The notes beneath the pieces were generated by a model. The model was not told the DNA's origin and made no database searches. It saw nothing but the letters and a program-made list of their open reading frames with translations. This document shows positions 1 through 8,825 of a stretch of 64,000 bases of DNA, in pieces. Origin of the DNA: JABMOV01 sp964654545 (GTDB lineage Bacteria; Fidelibacterota; Marinisomatia; Marinisomatales; JABMOV01); assembly GCA_964654545.1 (NCBI GenBank), contig CAZZIU010000002.1:62001-126000 (forward strand), written 5' to 3'. Positions within the stretch are counted from its first letter, which is position 1, and each line of letters starts with the position of its first letter. A program made the position numbers and the translations under genes.

Positions 1-1
1 G

Positions 2-664
2 TGGGAAACCTGGTTACCGGTTTCTGGAGATATGATAATACCCTATCCCAACGATTATGTAGGAATGCAATTAAACTCAACGGCTGACAATGATACTGGT
101 GTCGTAGAGTTCTATGAGTCTTATCTGGACAATCCACCAATTGTTATTCCCGAGTTCTCTGTAGAACAACGTGCGATCCAAGTACCATCTGTTGTCCAGT
201 TTAACAATACCAGCGAGGGGCTACATGGCTGGTGGCAATGGGATTTTGGCGACGGTGTCACATCCATAAACAAGGAACCGGTTCATGAGTATACCAGTCC
301 TGGGTTTTACGATGTCACATTATCCATCTTAGATCACAACGGGATTTATCAAACGACTACCCTTCCTAATTACATCGTCGCAATTTCAGATACCATCACG
401 CAGGATGGTGATATAAATCTGGATGGTAATGTTAATGTTTTGGATATAATTACATGTGTTAATTTTATTCTGGGATACAACCAGATTAATCCTGATCAAT
501 TCATAGCCACTGATTTGAATGTTGACTTCCAAATCAATATTTTTGATCTTTTATTGCTGGCAGATATCGTTATTACTGGAGATCGAATTGGTGACGAAGG
601 CATTCAAATATTAAATTCCGTATATGAAAATAATAAAACATATAATAATATAAATATAAAGTAA
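2..664 (+). CDS. PKD and dockerin domain surface protein (5' end outside the window)
   Basis: The reading frame is open to the left edge of the window, so only the C-terminal ~220 residues are seen and the start is missing. A PKD-type Ig-like domain is visible at about bases 185-385, with the hallmark WDFGDG followed by a HEYTSPGFYDVTL-type strand. It is followed by a type I dockerin-like module at about 405-585, made of two calcium-loop repeats (DINLDGNVNVLD and DLNVDFQINIFD) each leading into a short hydrophobic helix. Such modules occur in secreted or cell-surface proteins of FCB bacteria and usually mediate protein-protein or carbohydrate attachment. There is no C-terminal T9SS sorting domain; the last ~20 residues are Asn/Lys-rich. 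The enzymatic or binding part of the protein lies outside the window, so its substrate cannot be inferred. Confidence 0.8.
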   Translation, partial: WETWLPVSGDMIIPYPNDYVGMQLNSTADNDTGVVEFYESYLDNPPIVIPEFSVEQRAIQVPSVVQFNNTSEGLHGWWQWDFGDGVTSINKEPVHEYTSPGFYDVTLSILDHNGIYQTTTLPNYIVAISDTITQDGDINLDGNVNVLDIITCVNFILGYNQINPDQFIATDLNVDFQINIFDLLLLADIVITGDRIGDEGIQILNSVYENNKTYNNINIK

Positions 665-675
665 CACATTAGATG

Positions 676-1233
676 ATGGATGAACCAATCTCCACCATCT
701 TACCAGTTTGTATCTTGTGCAATTGCGAAACATTCACGTGAATGAAATATACAGAATGGCAGTAAATAATAAATACCATCTAAACCCATGGTTTCACTGG
801 CTGGATTCTATTGCATCTGTCGTGGACACCAGATCGTTCATCCATCAATATGAAACGAAATATGAGCTAAAGACCGGGTTGCAGTGTGGACTACAAATTG
901 ATAGCCGTATCATTGGAATCATTGGTCTGGATATTCACCGTTTAAATCAATCTGGGTGTATTGGTTATTGGCTAGACAAAGAATATCAGGGTCATGGGTA
1001 CATGTCTAATGCCAATCGCAGCTTGTGTAATTATTACTATGAAAAACGTATATTTTACCGGCTTAAGATCCGTTGTACAATTCATAATACCCGTCGCAAT
1101 GCTATACCGCAGCGCCGTGGCTTTTCTTTGTAGGGGGCACGATATTCTGCTGAATATATCAATGGTGCTATAACAGTATTAACGTTTATGCACGTTGAAA
1201 GACTGATGATATCGCGGAAAAATAAATTGTAAC
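676..1233 (+). pseudogene. Decayed RimJ/RimL-like GNAT N-acetyltransferase
   Basis: Pieces of one GNAT acetyltransferase are spread over several frames. A plausible ATG at 676 opens MDEPISTILP and then loses frame near 705. The frame at 708-1133 carries LRNIHVNEIY, a W-containing N-terminal region, and the acetyl-CoA-binding part (GIIGLDIH, GYWLDKEYQGHGYM), then HNTRRNAIPQRRGFS. A TAG at 1131 interrupts this frame; the same frame resumes with GARYSAEYINGAI, which is the expected AEYINGxxxD segment. The next expected segment (INVYAR) is found one frame over at about 1178-1196, and further stops follow. With at least three disruptions the gene is very unlikely to give an active enzyme. In intact relatives this family acetylates protein N-termini or small amines. 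Sequencing error is an alternative, but several independent lesions in ~550 bases within otherwise clean sequence argue for true decay. Confidence 0.78.
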
Positions 1234-1365
1234 CAAAATGGTAATTCTGTATCCATATAATCTTCTCTGGCAATGCTTAAGAACTGAACTTTCAATTTTA
1301 AAGGTTTAAAGCAATCCGGGATTACATCTAAATTCAAAAGTCCAATTTATGTAAAAGGAGGCAAA

Positions 1366-1692
1366 ATGGCGGAAAATTTGATTGAATTTACCGATGAAAA
1401 TTTTGACACAGAGGTACTCAAGTCAGAAGTCCCTGTATTAGTTGATTTTTGGGCTGAGTGGTGCGGCCCATGCCATGCATTAGCACCAACAATAGCTGAA
1501 ATAGCTAATGATTATGATGGGCAGGTTAAGGTTGGAAAAGTGAATGTAGATACCAACCAGCAAACTGCCATGAAATTTGGTATACGCAGCATACCAAGCA
1601 CATTAATATTTAAAGATGGAAATGTGGCGAATCAGGTAGTAGGTGCTGTACCTAAAGATAGTATAACAAAACTATTAGATCAGGTAGTATAA
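1366..1692 (+). CDS. trxA: Thioredoxin
   Basis: This 108-residue protein is a full-length thioredoxin, the cytosolic dithiol carrier that reduces protein disulfides and receives electrons from thioredoxin reductase. The active site WCGPC gives Cys33 and Cys36, preceded by the usual DFWAEW strand, and the conserved cis-proline loop (RSIPST) is present near residue 76. The start is secured by a strong ribosome binding site (AAAGGAGG) a few bases upstream of ATG 1366. The reductase gene trxB follows after 8 bases, so the pair is almost certainly cotranscribed and acts as one redox system. Nothing unusual is seen in the sequence. Confidence 0.97.
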   Translation: MAENLIEFTDENFDTEVLKSEVPVLVDFWAEWCGPCHALAPTIAEIANDYDGQVKVGKVNVDTNQQTAMKFGIRSIPSTLIFKDGNVANQVVGAVPKDSITKLLDQVV

Positions 1693-1700
1693 TTAACAAT

Positions 1701-2627
1701 ATGAATCGGAAAGTCATTATTATTGGTTCAGGACCCGCTGGATTAACAGCGGCGATTTATGCAGCCAGAGCAAACTTAAAACCACTTGTATTTGAGGGAA
1801 ATCAACCAGGTGGACAATTAACAATAACCACCGACGTGGAAAATTTTCCCGGATTCCCGGATGGAATCATGGGGCCGGAACTCATGGACAGACTTCGTGA
1901 ACAAGCCAAACGGTTTGGCGCCGAATGTGTCTTCAAATTTGTCACAAAAGTTGATTTTTCCAAGCGCCCTTTTTCTGTATGGGTAGGTGATGAACATTAT
2001 ACCAGCGAGACCGTCATTATTTCAACCGGTGCATCAGCAAAAATGCTAAATCTTGAATCGGAAAAAGAATTAATGGGATACGGTGTCTCCGCTTGTGCAA
2101 CCTGCGACGGATTTTTTTATAAAGATAAGAAAGTACTGGTTGTAGGTGGCGGTGATTCTGCTGTTGAAGAGGCTGTTTTCCTGACCAAATTTGCCAATGA
2201 AGTATGGATCGTTCATCGTCGTGATGAATTGCGTGCGTCAAAAATAATGCGCAAACGAGCGGAAGACAATCCAAAGATACATTTTCACTGGAATTCTGTC
2301 ATTGATGACATTCTTGGTAACAAAGAGACCGGAGTCACTGGTGTTCAATTAAAAGATACCGTAAAGGGAAGCGCAAAAGAAGAAAAGTGTGATGGTGTAT
2401 TTATGGCGATAGGACACACACCCAATACATCATTATTTGAAGGTATCATTGATATGGATCAAAAGGGATACTTGTTAACTCAAAACGGCAATTCGTATAC
2501 GAATATCCCAGGTGTTTTTGCTTGTGGTGATGTACAAGACCATGTGTACAGACAGGCAATAACTGCTGCCGGATCCGGATGTCAGGCGGCCATCGATGCA
2601 GAGCGCTTTTTAGAAAACCAGGAATGA
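1701..2627 (+). CDS. trxB: Thioredoxin-disulfide reductase
   Basis: This 308-residue flavoprotein transfers electrons from NADPH through FAD and a redox-active disulfide to thioredoxin. An N-terminal FAD-binding Rossmann motif (IIGSGPAGLTAAIYAAR) starts at residue 7, the active-site CATC lies at Cys132-Cys135, the NAD(P)-binding motif (VVGGGDSAVEEA) follows shortly after, with HRRDELRASK typical of NADPH-preferring enzymes, and the C-terminal FAD motif (GVFACGDVQD) closes the protein. Length and order match the low-molecular-weight bacterial class. It sits 8 bases behind trxA, its expected substrate gene. Confidence 0.97.
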   Translation: MNRKVIIIGSGPAGLTAAIYAARANLKPLVFEGNQPGGQLTITTDVENFPGFPDGIMGPELMDRLREQAKRFGAECVFKFVTKVDFSKRPFSVWVGDEHYTSETVIISTGASAKMLNLESEKELMGYGVSACATCDGFFYKDKKVLVVGGGDSAVEEAVFLTKFANEVWIVHRRDELRASKIMRKRAEDNPKIHFHWNSVIDDILGNKETGVTGVQLKDTVKGSAKEEKCDGVFMAIGHTPNTSLFEGIIDMDQKGYLLTQNGNSYTNIPGVFACGDVQDHVYRQAITAAGSGCQAAIDAERFLENQE

Positions 2628-2666
2628 TCTAAAGACTTCCGATTCATCAATTACAAGGAGTAACTG

Positions 2667-3362
2667 ATGAATCAGCAATCGAAGCTAATTTATGAATTAA
2701 AGGACCTGAAAAAGGTCTATGATAATCGATCGGTACTTCAAATCGGTCGTCTCCAGTTTCATCCCGGAACCATTTACGGTTTAATCGGTCCGGTAGGATC
2801 GGGAAAATCTACCTTATTGCGCATTCTGGCTGGGAATGAAAAACAAACTGAAGGCACGCTCACCTATGAAGGTGAAGAATTCAAGTCCGGCTGGTTTAAA
2901 AAAGTATCTGGAAATGAGAACATTTTCTTGTCTGCGGCAGAGCTTTTACCTGAGAACAAAAAGATTAGTCAACTGTATTCAGATTTCTTTCCGAAAAAAC
3001 TGAGCAACATTCAAAGTAAGTATTTTTCAAAGGGTGTGCAAAAAGAGTTTTGGGATCAACCAATAAAGAGCCTTTCCCCCGGAGAAAAAGCATGGATATC
3101 GATGATTTTAGCGGTAGAAGGTGATCCTAGAGTATTGCTAGTGGATGATTATGGTGCCCTGTTGGATACGGCACTTGAATACGAGTTCCGTCGTCGATTG
3201 AAAAAGATGAACAAAGAGTTAGGTACGACAATAATCCTGGCTGCCCCTACGGAACAACATATCAGAAAAATTGCTGCTGTTTTGGTTCATTTGGATAACG
3301 GACATATTGCAAAAATTCGGCCGGGTGTCAGTAAGACAAACAGTAAATCTTATCGTAAATAA
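2667..3362 (+). CDS. Divergent ABC transporter ATP-binding protein
   Basis: This 231-residue protein has the core of an ABC ATPase: Walker A GPVGSGKST at about residues 42-50, a signature-like LSPGE near residue 136, and a Walker B strand VLLVDD. Several normally invariant features are altered. The signature is LSPGE rather than LSGGQ, the catalytic glutamate after Walker B is Asp-Tyr, and the H-loop region reads AAPTEQH. No permease gene lies next to it, so the transported substrate cannot be assigned and the protein could work with permeases elsewhere or as a regulatory ATPase. A clear ribosome binding site (AAGGAG) precedes ATG 2667. It may be transcribed with trxAB (40-base gap). Confidence 0.8.
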   Translation: MNQQSKLIYELKDLKKVYDNRSVLQIGRLQFHPGTIYGLIGPVGSGKSTLLRILAGNEKQTEGTLTYEGEEFKSGWFKKVSGNENIFLSAAELLPENKKISQLYSDFFPKKLSNIQSKYFSKGVQKEFWDQPIKSLSPGEKAWISMILAVEGDPRVLLVDDYGALLDTALEYEFRRRLKKMNKELGTTIILAAPTEQHIRKIAAVLVHLDNGHIAKIRPGVSKTNSKSYRK

Positions 3363-3377
3363 ATAAACCCTAGATTC

Positions 3378-4322
3378 ATGTCCACTGGATTTATTTCTTC
3401 GAATACATTCTTGCAGCACGACCCGGGAATCCAGCACCCTGAAAATCCTAGTCGGTTACTCGCAATTCTTGGTGCAATTGACGATAGTGATTTGAAAGAT
3501 AGAATAACTTTTATTGATACCAACGACAACTACAATGAAGATACGATAGCGCTTGTACACCCGAAGACCTATCAGGTGCGTTTTAAAGAAGCAGTTACGC
3601 TTGGTTTGCCATTTTTTGATTCCATGGATAATACCATTAATCACGCTACCTTTTCTGCAGCCACTTCTGCCGCGAATGCCATGACATCAGGAATTGATGC
3701 GTTATTCCAGAAAAGTTGTGATAATCTATTTGCTGCCGTACGACCTCCAGGGCATCATGCAGAAAAGGCTACGGCCATGGGATTTTGTTTCTTTAATAAT
3801 GTGGCGATCGCTGCACGCTATGCTCAATCAAAATATAATGCGCATCGAATTGCGATAATTGATTTTGATGTCCACCATGGGAATGGAACCCAACACATAT
3901 TTGAAAAGGATCCATCTGTATTATACATCAGTATTCATCGATCACCCTTTTTTCCGGGAACGGGCTCAGATAAAGAGATCGGCATTGGAGAAGGTAGAGG
4001 GTACACACAGAATTTTCCGTTAAAAGCCAATACAGGTGATGATGTTTATCTTGATTTGGTAAGAAACCCAATTGCTGATAAAGTATTGGCATACCAGCCG
4101 GATTTGATTATTTTATCTGCAGGTTTTGATGCCCATGTATTGGATCCTTTGGGCGGTATGCGCGTTACGACAGAAGCATATCGTGAAATGACATCATTTT
4201 TCAAAGGAATGGCACAAACTGCATGCGACGGGCGTCTTTTATCCGTTCTTGAAGGTGGATATTCATTACAGGGATTGGTTGAAAGTATTTCAGGCCATTT
4301 ATCTGTTTTGTTAGAGGAGTAA
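3378..4322 (+). CDS. Histone deacetylase family hydrolase (acetoin utilisation AcuC-like)
   Basis: This 314-residue enzyme belongs to the zinc-dependent arginase/deacetylase superfamily. The diagnostic blocks are intact: RPPGHHAEKATAMGFCFFNN with the two catalytic histidines, IDFDVHHGNGTQ with zinc ligands Asp and His, LSAGFDAH with the third ligand Asp, and LEGGYS with the transition-state tyrosine. Bacterial members remove acetyl groups from small amines (polyamines) or from proteins such as acetyl-CoA synthetase; which substrate applies here cannot be told from sequence. It starts 15 bases after the ABC gene and ends 2 bases before the PspC gene. Confidence 0.93.
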   Translation: MSTGFISSNTFLQHDPGIQHPENPSRLLAILGAIDDSDLKDRITFIDTNDNYNEDTIALVHPKTYQVRFKEAVTLGLPFFDSMDNTINHATFSAATSAANAMTSGIDALFQKSCDNLFAAVRPPGHHAEKATAMGFCFFNNVAIAARYAQSKYNAHRIAIIDFDVHHGNGTQHIFEKDPSVLYISIHRSPFFPGTGSDKEIGIGEGRGYTQNFPLKANTGDDVYLDLVRNPIADKVLAYQPDLIILSAGFDAHVLDPLGGMRVTTEAYREMTSFFKGMAQTACDGRLLSVLEGGYSLQGLVESISGHLSVLLEE

Positions 4323-4324
4323 GT

Positions 4325-4951
4325 ATGAAAAGAATTTATCGATCTCAAGATGATCGAGTTATTGCAGGTGTTTGTAGTGGTTTTGCTGATTATTTTCAGT
4401 TGGATTCAACGCTGATTCGAGTTGTATGGATATTTTTCACGCTATTTGGAGGCTCAGGTATCCTTGGATATATACTGGCTTCTGTAATCCTACCTGATGA
4501 AGGTGTGCAAATCAAATCCAAACCGCCTTCCACCACGAAAAACAAAAAGTCTCATTTTTGGGAAATAATTTTGCTGATCGTTGGAATCATTGTAATTCTA
4601 CAGCACGATTATCTTTTCCGCACGATATTGTATTCTTTTTGGGGTACTAGTTTAAATGCCATATTTTCATTGGGACTGGTGATAATTGGTGTGATATTAC
4701 TTTTTCAAAAAAGGAAAGACTTGATGGCATTTTTTGCAAAAGAAGATGCTCTACCATTGCACGCATCGGAGACAGATAAAAAAATCGCTGGTATTTGTGG
4801 AGGCATTGGTGAATCGGTGAACGTGGATGCCAATATTATACGACTTATCTGGGTATTTGGAACATTTATGACGGCTGGTACCGGCCTTTTAATTTATATA
4901 GCTTTGGCAATAATATTACCAAAACGAACCTACTCCGAGGTTGAAGAATAA
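4325..4951 (+). CDS. Membrane protein with two PspC domains
   Basis: This 208-residue membrane protein carries two copies of the PspC domain. The first spans about residues 1-58 (RSQDDRVIAGVCSGFADYF ... VILP) and the second about 150-203 (DKKIAGICGGIGE ... AIILP); each has an amphipathic segment followed by a hydrophobic membrane span. Between them are two further hydrophobic stretches separated by a basic loop. PspC domains act in envelope-stress sensing in phage-shock systems, but no pspA or pspF is present here, so an envelope-stress role is only inferred. The gene has a good ribosome binding site (GAGGAG) overlapping the end of the upstream hydrolase gene and overlaps the next gene by one base (TAATG), which suggests translational coupling. 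Confidence 0.88.
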   Translation: MKRIYRSQDDRVIAGVCSGFADYFQLDSTLIRVVWIFFTLFGGSGILGYILASVILPDEGVQIKSKPPSTTKNKKSHFWEIILLIVGIIVILQHDYLFRTILYSFWGTSLNAIFSLGLVIIGVILLFQKRKDLMAFFAKEDALPLHASETDKKIAGICGGIGESVNVDANIIRLIWVFGTFMTAGTGLLIYIALAIILPKRTYSEVEE

Positions 4952-5928
4952 TGGATCAAAAGCGATTTAACGATATATCGTCTCACTTCTCTGAAAAATC
5001 AATAATAGTTATCGGCGATTTAATGGTGGATGCATACCTCTGGGGTGATGCTGAACGCATTTCGCCGGAAGCACCAGTACCAGTAGTATTTGTGAAAGAA
5101 ACCACCGAAAATCCTGGTGGTGCTGGTAATGTGATTACGAACTTGCGGGCTCTTGGTGCTAAAGTACATTCAATTGGGGTTGTTGGGGATGATCATGTCG
5201 GAAAAAAATTAATCCAGCTTCTTGATGCAATGGGTGTGGACACGGGTGGTATATTGATAAATGAAGCCATAACTACTGCGGTAAAAACCCGAGTAATTGC
5301 GCACAGCCAGCAAGTCGTTAGAATAGATCAGGAATCGCGGGAAGAAATGTCAATCGAAGTTGGTACGCAATTAAAAAAAGTGCTTCTGGGTAAGATCGGG
5401 AGCTGTGATGCTGTTATTATTGAAGACTACAATAAAGGTTTGCTGACAAAAGATTTTATCATCACCATTATAGAAACCTGCCAATCTAAAAATATACCGG
5501 TGTATGTTGATCCCAAAAAACACAACGTAGACGCTTATAAGCACGTGAGATTGTTTAAACCCAACTATTCTGAATTTATTCAGTGCGTGCCAGATGGTGA
5601 AAATGACTTTGTCAAATCCGGGAACGTATTGCGGAAATCTCTGGACGCAGAATTGCTAATGGTGACACGAGGAAAAGATGGTATCGCACTTTTTACACCT
5701 TCTGGTCTCGAAACAATTCCGACCAGGGCACGACGAGTACACGATGTATCCGGTGCAGGTGATTCAGTCATTAGCACATTTACTCTGGCTGACTTATGTG
5801 GTGCAACTCCTTTGGAAGCTGCGCAATTGGCAAATTACGCCGCAGGTAAAGTTTGTGAAGAAGTTGGTGTTGTTCCCATATCTCTCGATGCACTATCAGA
5901 AATTATTAATTACCACACCTCACCGTAA
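4951..5928 (+). CDS. rfaE1: D-glycero-beta-D-manno-heptose-7-phosphate kinase
   Basis: This 325-residue PfkB-family sugar kinase matches the kinase half of HldE (HldA/RfaE1), which phosphorylates heptose 7-phosphate at C1 on the way to ADP-heptose for lipopolysaccharide inner core. The N-terminal substrate block (IGDLMVDAYLWGDAERISPEAP) and NPGGAGNV are characteristic, and the PfkB catalytic block VSGAGDSVIS near residue 268 includes the base Asp. Length fits a stand-alone kinase; the adenylyltransferase half (RfaE2) is absent from this protein and from the window. Its presence supports a diderm envelope with heptose-containing LPS. It overlaps the PspC gene by one base. Confidence 0.92.
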   Translation: MDQKRFNDISSHFSEKSIIVIGDLMVDAYLWGDAERISPEAPVPVVFVKETTENPGGAGNVITNLRALGAKVHSIGVVGDDHVGKKLIQLLDAMGVDTGGILINEAITTAVKTRVIAHSQQVVRIDQESREEMSIEVGTQLKKVLLGKIGSCDAVIIEDYNKGLLTKDFIITIIETCQSKNIPVYVDPKKHNVDAYKHVRLFKPNYSEFIQCVPDGENDFVKSGNVLRKSLDAELLMVTRGKDGIALFTPSGLETIPTRARRVHDVSGAGDSVISTFTLADLCGATPLEAAQLANYAAGKVCEEVGVVPISLDALSEIINYHTSP

Positions 5929-7569
5929 TTGTCTATTATAAAAGCAGGTAAGACTTATTTGGTAACTAGGTTATTTTTGTTTTTAATAGCAAGCTTTCCA
6001 GTTGGATTAATCGGCCAGGTAAACCCCAAATATGATCCCATGGATTGGGTTTTATTCCGACAGGCTGGTTCTATTGGTTCCATTACCCAGGGATTTTCGT
6101 ATATCTATCTTGGTTCGTCCGATGGAGGAATATATCGATACAATATATTTCGGCAGGAGTGGGATGATCCATTAACGCAGGCTCAGGGATTACCCGATAA
6201 TACTATAGAATCTGTTCTATTTGATAAAAACTCAGGAACCCTGTGGGTGGCAACGCCAGGACACATTAGTTACACTTACAACCGCGAGGGGCATTGGTAT
6301 AACATTGCAAAAAGTGACCTTGGGCTGAATAAAAAGTTTACTGTTGAACGCATTGGATATTCAGATAACTACATTTGGATTGATGCAGGGACTCTGTATT
6401 ATCAGTTGGACAGGTCGACAGGAATATTACTCAATGCAATACCTCATCCTGACGAAACCAACATTCGATGGAATAGTGGGTTGGTGGAAAATTATGTTGA
6501 ATTTCCACCCGAATATCAGGATTATACTATTATGGATGGCTGGATATTCCAAGTGGATCGATTTTTAGATTATTATGGACGGACAGTTTTCGCAACGACA
6601 TTTTTCTTGCAGGAAGACGGAACATTATGGGTGGGTACGAACAAAGGCTACGTACTTACAGCGGATCCAAGAATGAAAATTTTTAAACCGTTTAAGTTAG
6701 GGATGGCAAACACAGATGTGACATCTATAATGGGCGAATCCAGCCTGTATTTATCCGGTAGGATTACTTCGACCAGCGTTGGAATTACCTATTTTGATCC
6801 CAATCGAAATATTATTGACTGGTATGAACCGGAAGTTATTGTCAATCTACCTGATGTTTCGTTTACTTCATCATTGGAGACGCCAAACCATTATTGGTTC
6901 GGAGGCGATGGACAACTATCAATTTACAATAAAAAGGACGGATTCTGGAAAACGATATCAGCGGTGAATTGTAATAGCATTTATACAATGGTTTGGGATT
7001 CTGGAGAAGTGTGGATAGGCGGAAACGGAGGCATTGATCGGTTTAACGCTAGGACTGTCTCACGTTTTCACGCTGAAATTGAATCCTTGCTGCACTCTGT
7101 TACCGTTTATGACATAGAAGTAAATGGTGACGAAATATGGTTTGCTACAAGTGAAGGTATAATTGTTTATAATAAAACAACTGATCAGCTAATGGACGGC
7201 AATCAATGGGCAAAACAATTAAATGATGTTATTCTTATTTCCTGGAACATTGAAATGGTAGATTCCAGCATTCTTACAGCCAGTAATTCTGGTATACACA
7301 GTTGGGACAAGGCTACGCATCAAGTCGATTTAATTGTGGATCCTTCCCAATACCAAAACCAACCTGTTACAGCCTTTGAGGTCCTTGATTCTACTCTATT
7401 TGTTGGAACCCAAAACGGGCTCTACCGTATGGGATGGGATGGCACAGGCTACTATCACTACAATTATTCGTTTATTCATCACGTAAACGATATGTATATT
7501 AACAATGACGATTGTTGGCTAGCTACAGACCAAGGCCTGGTCTGGTTCAACTGGAGAAAGGATTTATGA
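5929..7569 (+). CDS. Secreted beta-propeller protein (two-component regulator propeller type)
   Basis: The predicted 546-residue protein begins directly after the kinase stop, probably at TTG 5929, and opens with a hydrophobic signal peptide (FLFLIASFPVGLIGQ). The rest is repeated short blade motifs of the LWVGTNKG / VWIGGNGG / IWFATSEG type spaced about 50-100 residues apart, as in the periplasmic propellers found on hybrid two-component sensors. No transmembrane helix, histidine kinase or sorting domain follows, so it is a free propeller and its ligand is unknown. The gene overlaps the GWxTD gene by ATGA at 7566-7569, suggesting that the two are made together and act in the same compartment. 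Confidence 0.8.
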   Translation: MSIIKAGKTYLVTRLFLFLIASFPVGLIGQVNPKYDPMDWVLFRQAGSIGSITQGFSYIYLGSSDGGIYRYNIFRQEWDDPLTQAQGLPDNTIESVLFDKNSGTLWVATPGHISYTYNREGHWYNIAKSDLGLNKKFTVERIGYSDNYIWIDAGTLYYQLDRSTGILLNAIPHPDETNIRWNSGLVENYVEFPPEYQDYTIMDGWIFQVDRFLDYYGRTVFATTFFLQEDGTLWVGTNKGYVLTADPRMKIFKPFKLGMANTDVTSIMGESSLYLSGRITSTSVGITYFDPNRNIIDWYEPEVIVNLPDVSFTSSLETPNHYWFGGDGQLSIYNKKDGFWKTISAVNCNSIYTMVWDSGEVWIGGNGGIDRFNARTVSRFHAEIESLLHSVTVYDIEVNGDEIWFATSEGIIVYNKTTDQLMDGNQWAKQLNDVILISWNIEMVDSSILTASNSGIHSWDKATHQVDLIVDPSQYQNQPVTAFEVLDSTLFVGTQNGLYRMGWDGTGYYHYNYSFIHHVNDMYINNDDCWLATDQGLVWFNWRKDL

Positions 7570-8825
7570 TTACCATTTTGAAAAGATCTTTTTTGGTGGG
7601 AATGCTGGTTGTATGCCAGCAGATGGGTTATGCTCAGCAAAGAAAAGATCTTCAGGTAATCAATAAGTTTGACATTCAGGTTGTTCCGTCGGCGGTATCA
7701 TCAAATGATTCAATACGCATCATCACCCTCCTTGAGATTCCATATTCCAGTTTACAATTCATAAAAGACACCAGTGGTTTTAAGGCAGAATACGAAGCAA
7801 CCATTGTTATACAGGATGAAAATCATTATCAGTATGATCGAGTCATTTGGCAGGAATCGATTACGGTTGCTAACTATATTGAGACAATTGCTATTAAAAA
7901 CTATGTATCCCATGGGAAAGAAATTGTGGTTCCGCTTACAGATTTAAATATTGTTGCAGAGATTACTGATCTGGAGACCCACAATAATGGAATACGTACG
8001 ATTCCTTTTTCATTGGATTTTGATTCAACAACTCCATTTTTACTTGATCCAGTAATTCTTACTGGTAAACCAGGGGATTGGGGTTTTGGTCCGAATCTGT
8101 TTCCACTTTTTAATTCCTCTTACTCGGCTTTACCAGAATCATTATTTGTATTTATCACTGGATATATTAAGCCAGAAGCCTATGATCTGCGATTTTCACT
8201 TGAGTATGGGGATCAGGAAGTATGGGATTCAAATTTGCATTTAGAAAACGACAAAACATGGTTTAGTAAGACGGTATATATTCCTTCCGATTCCATTACT
8301 GGTATTCGCATGCAATTAAATACGGAAATACAACAAAGTGGTAGCAGTGATAAGAAAGCCATTGATGTAAAATTAAAACATCAAGGTGTATCGAGATTTG
8401 TTACTGATATTGATGTTGCACTGGACCAAATGAGATATATTTTAAATAATGATGAAAAACAGCAGCTTAAACGCACGAATAGTCGAGAAAAAGAAAATTT
8501 GTTTTATCATTTCTGGCGAGATAGAGATCCGACACCAGCAACGATATTTAACGAATTAATGGAAGAATATTACCGGAGAGTGAATTTTTCAAATGAACAT
8601 TTTTCTACCCTACAACCTGGTTGGCGAACCGACATGGGAATGATATATATCTATATGGGACCTCCTGATGATGTGGAAAGATTAACCATGCCTAACAGTA
8701 GAAATTCGTACGAGATATGGTACTATCATCGAATCAATGAGAGGTTCACTTTTATTGATCCAAATGGGTTTGGGGATTATCGGTTAAATGAACCATTTTT
8801 AGGCACACCAAATAGTGGCTGGTAA
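7566..8825 (+). CDS. GWxTD domain-containing secreted protein
   Basis: I place the start at ATG 7566, overlapping the upstream stop by ATGA, because it gives a clean signal peptide (LVGMLVVCQQMGYAQ). The mature protein has a beta-rich N-terminal region and ends in a GWxTD domain: GWRTDMGMIYIYMGPPDDV near residue 355, followed by YEIWYYHR and a C-terminal FIDPNGFGDYRL block. GWxTD proteins are found mainly in Bacteroidetes, Marinimicrobia and related phyla; their function is not established. The protein is 419 residues from this start. Its pairing with a propeller protein suggests a periplasmic or outer-membrane module, but that is inference. Confidence 0.88.
   Translation: MITILKRSFLVGMLVVCQQMGYAQQRKDLQVINKFDIQVVPSAVSSNDSIRIITLLEIPYSSLQFIKDTSGFKAEYEATIVIQDENHYQYDRVIWQESITVANYIETIAIKNYVSHGKEIVVPLTDLNIVAEITDLETHNNGIRTIPFSLDFDSTTPFLLDPVILTGKPGDWGFGPNLFPLFNSSYSALPESLFVFITGYIKPEAYDLRFSLEYGDQEVWDSNLHLENDKTWFSKTVYIPSDSITGIRMQLNTEIQQSGSSDKKAIDVKLKHQGVSRFVTDIDVALDQMRYILNNDEKQQLKRTNSREKENLFYHFWRDRDPTPATIFNELMEEYYRRVNFSNEHFSTLQPGWRTDMGMIYIYMGPPDDVERLTMPNSRNSYEIWYYHRINERFTFIDPNGFGDYRLNEPFLGTPNSGW

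Noticed and set aside
1256..1261. TATAAT as the trxA promoter
   Set aside because: No -35 box at a proper distance; the nearest TTGTAA is about 23 bases away, and the box lies at the edge of a decayed gene.
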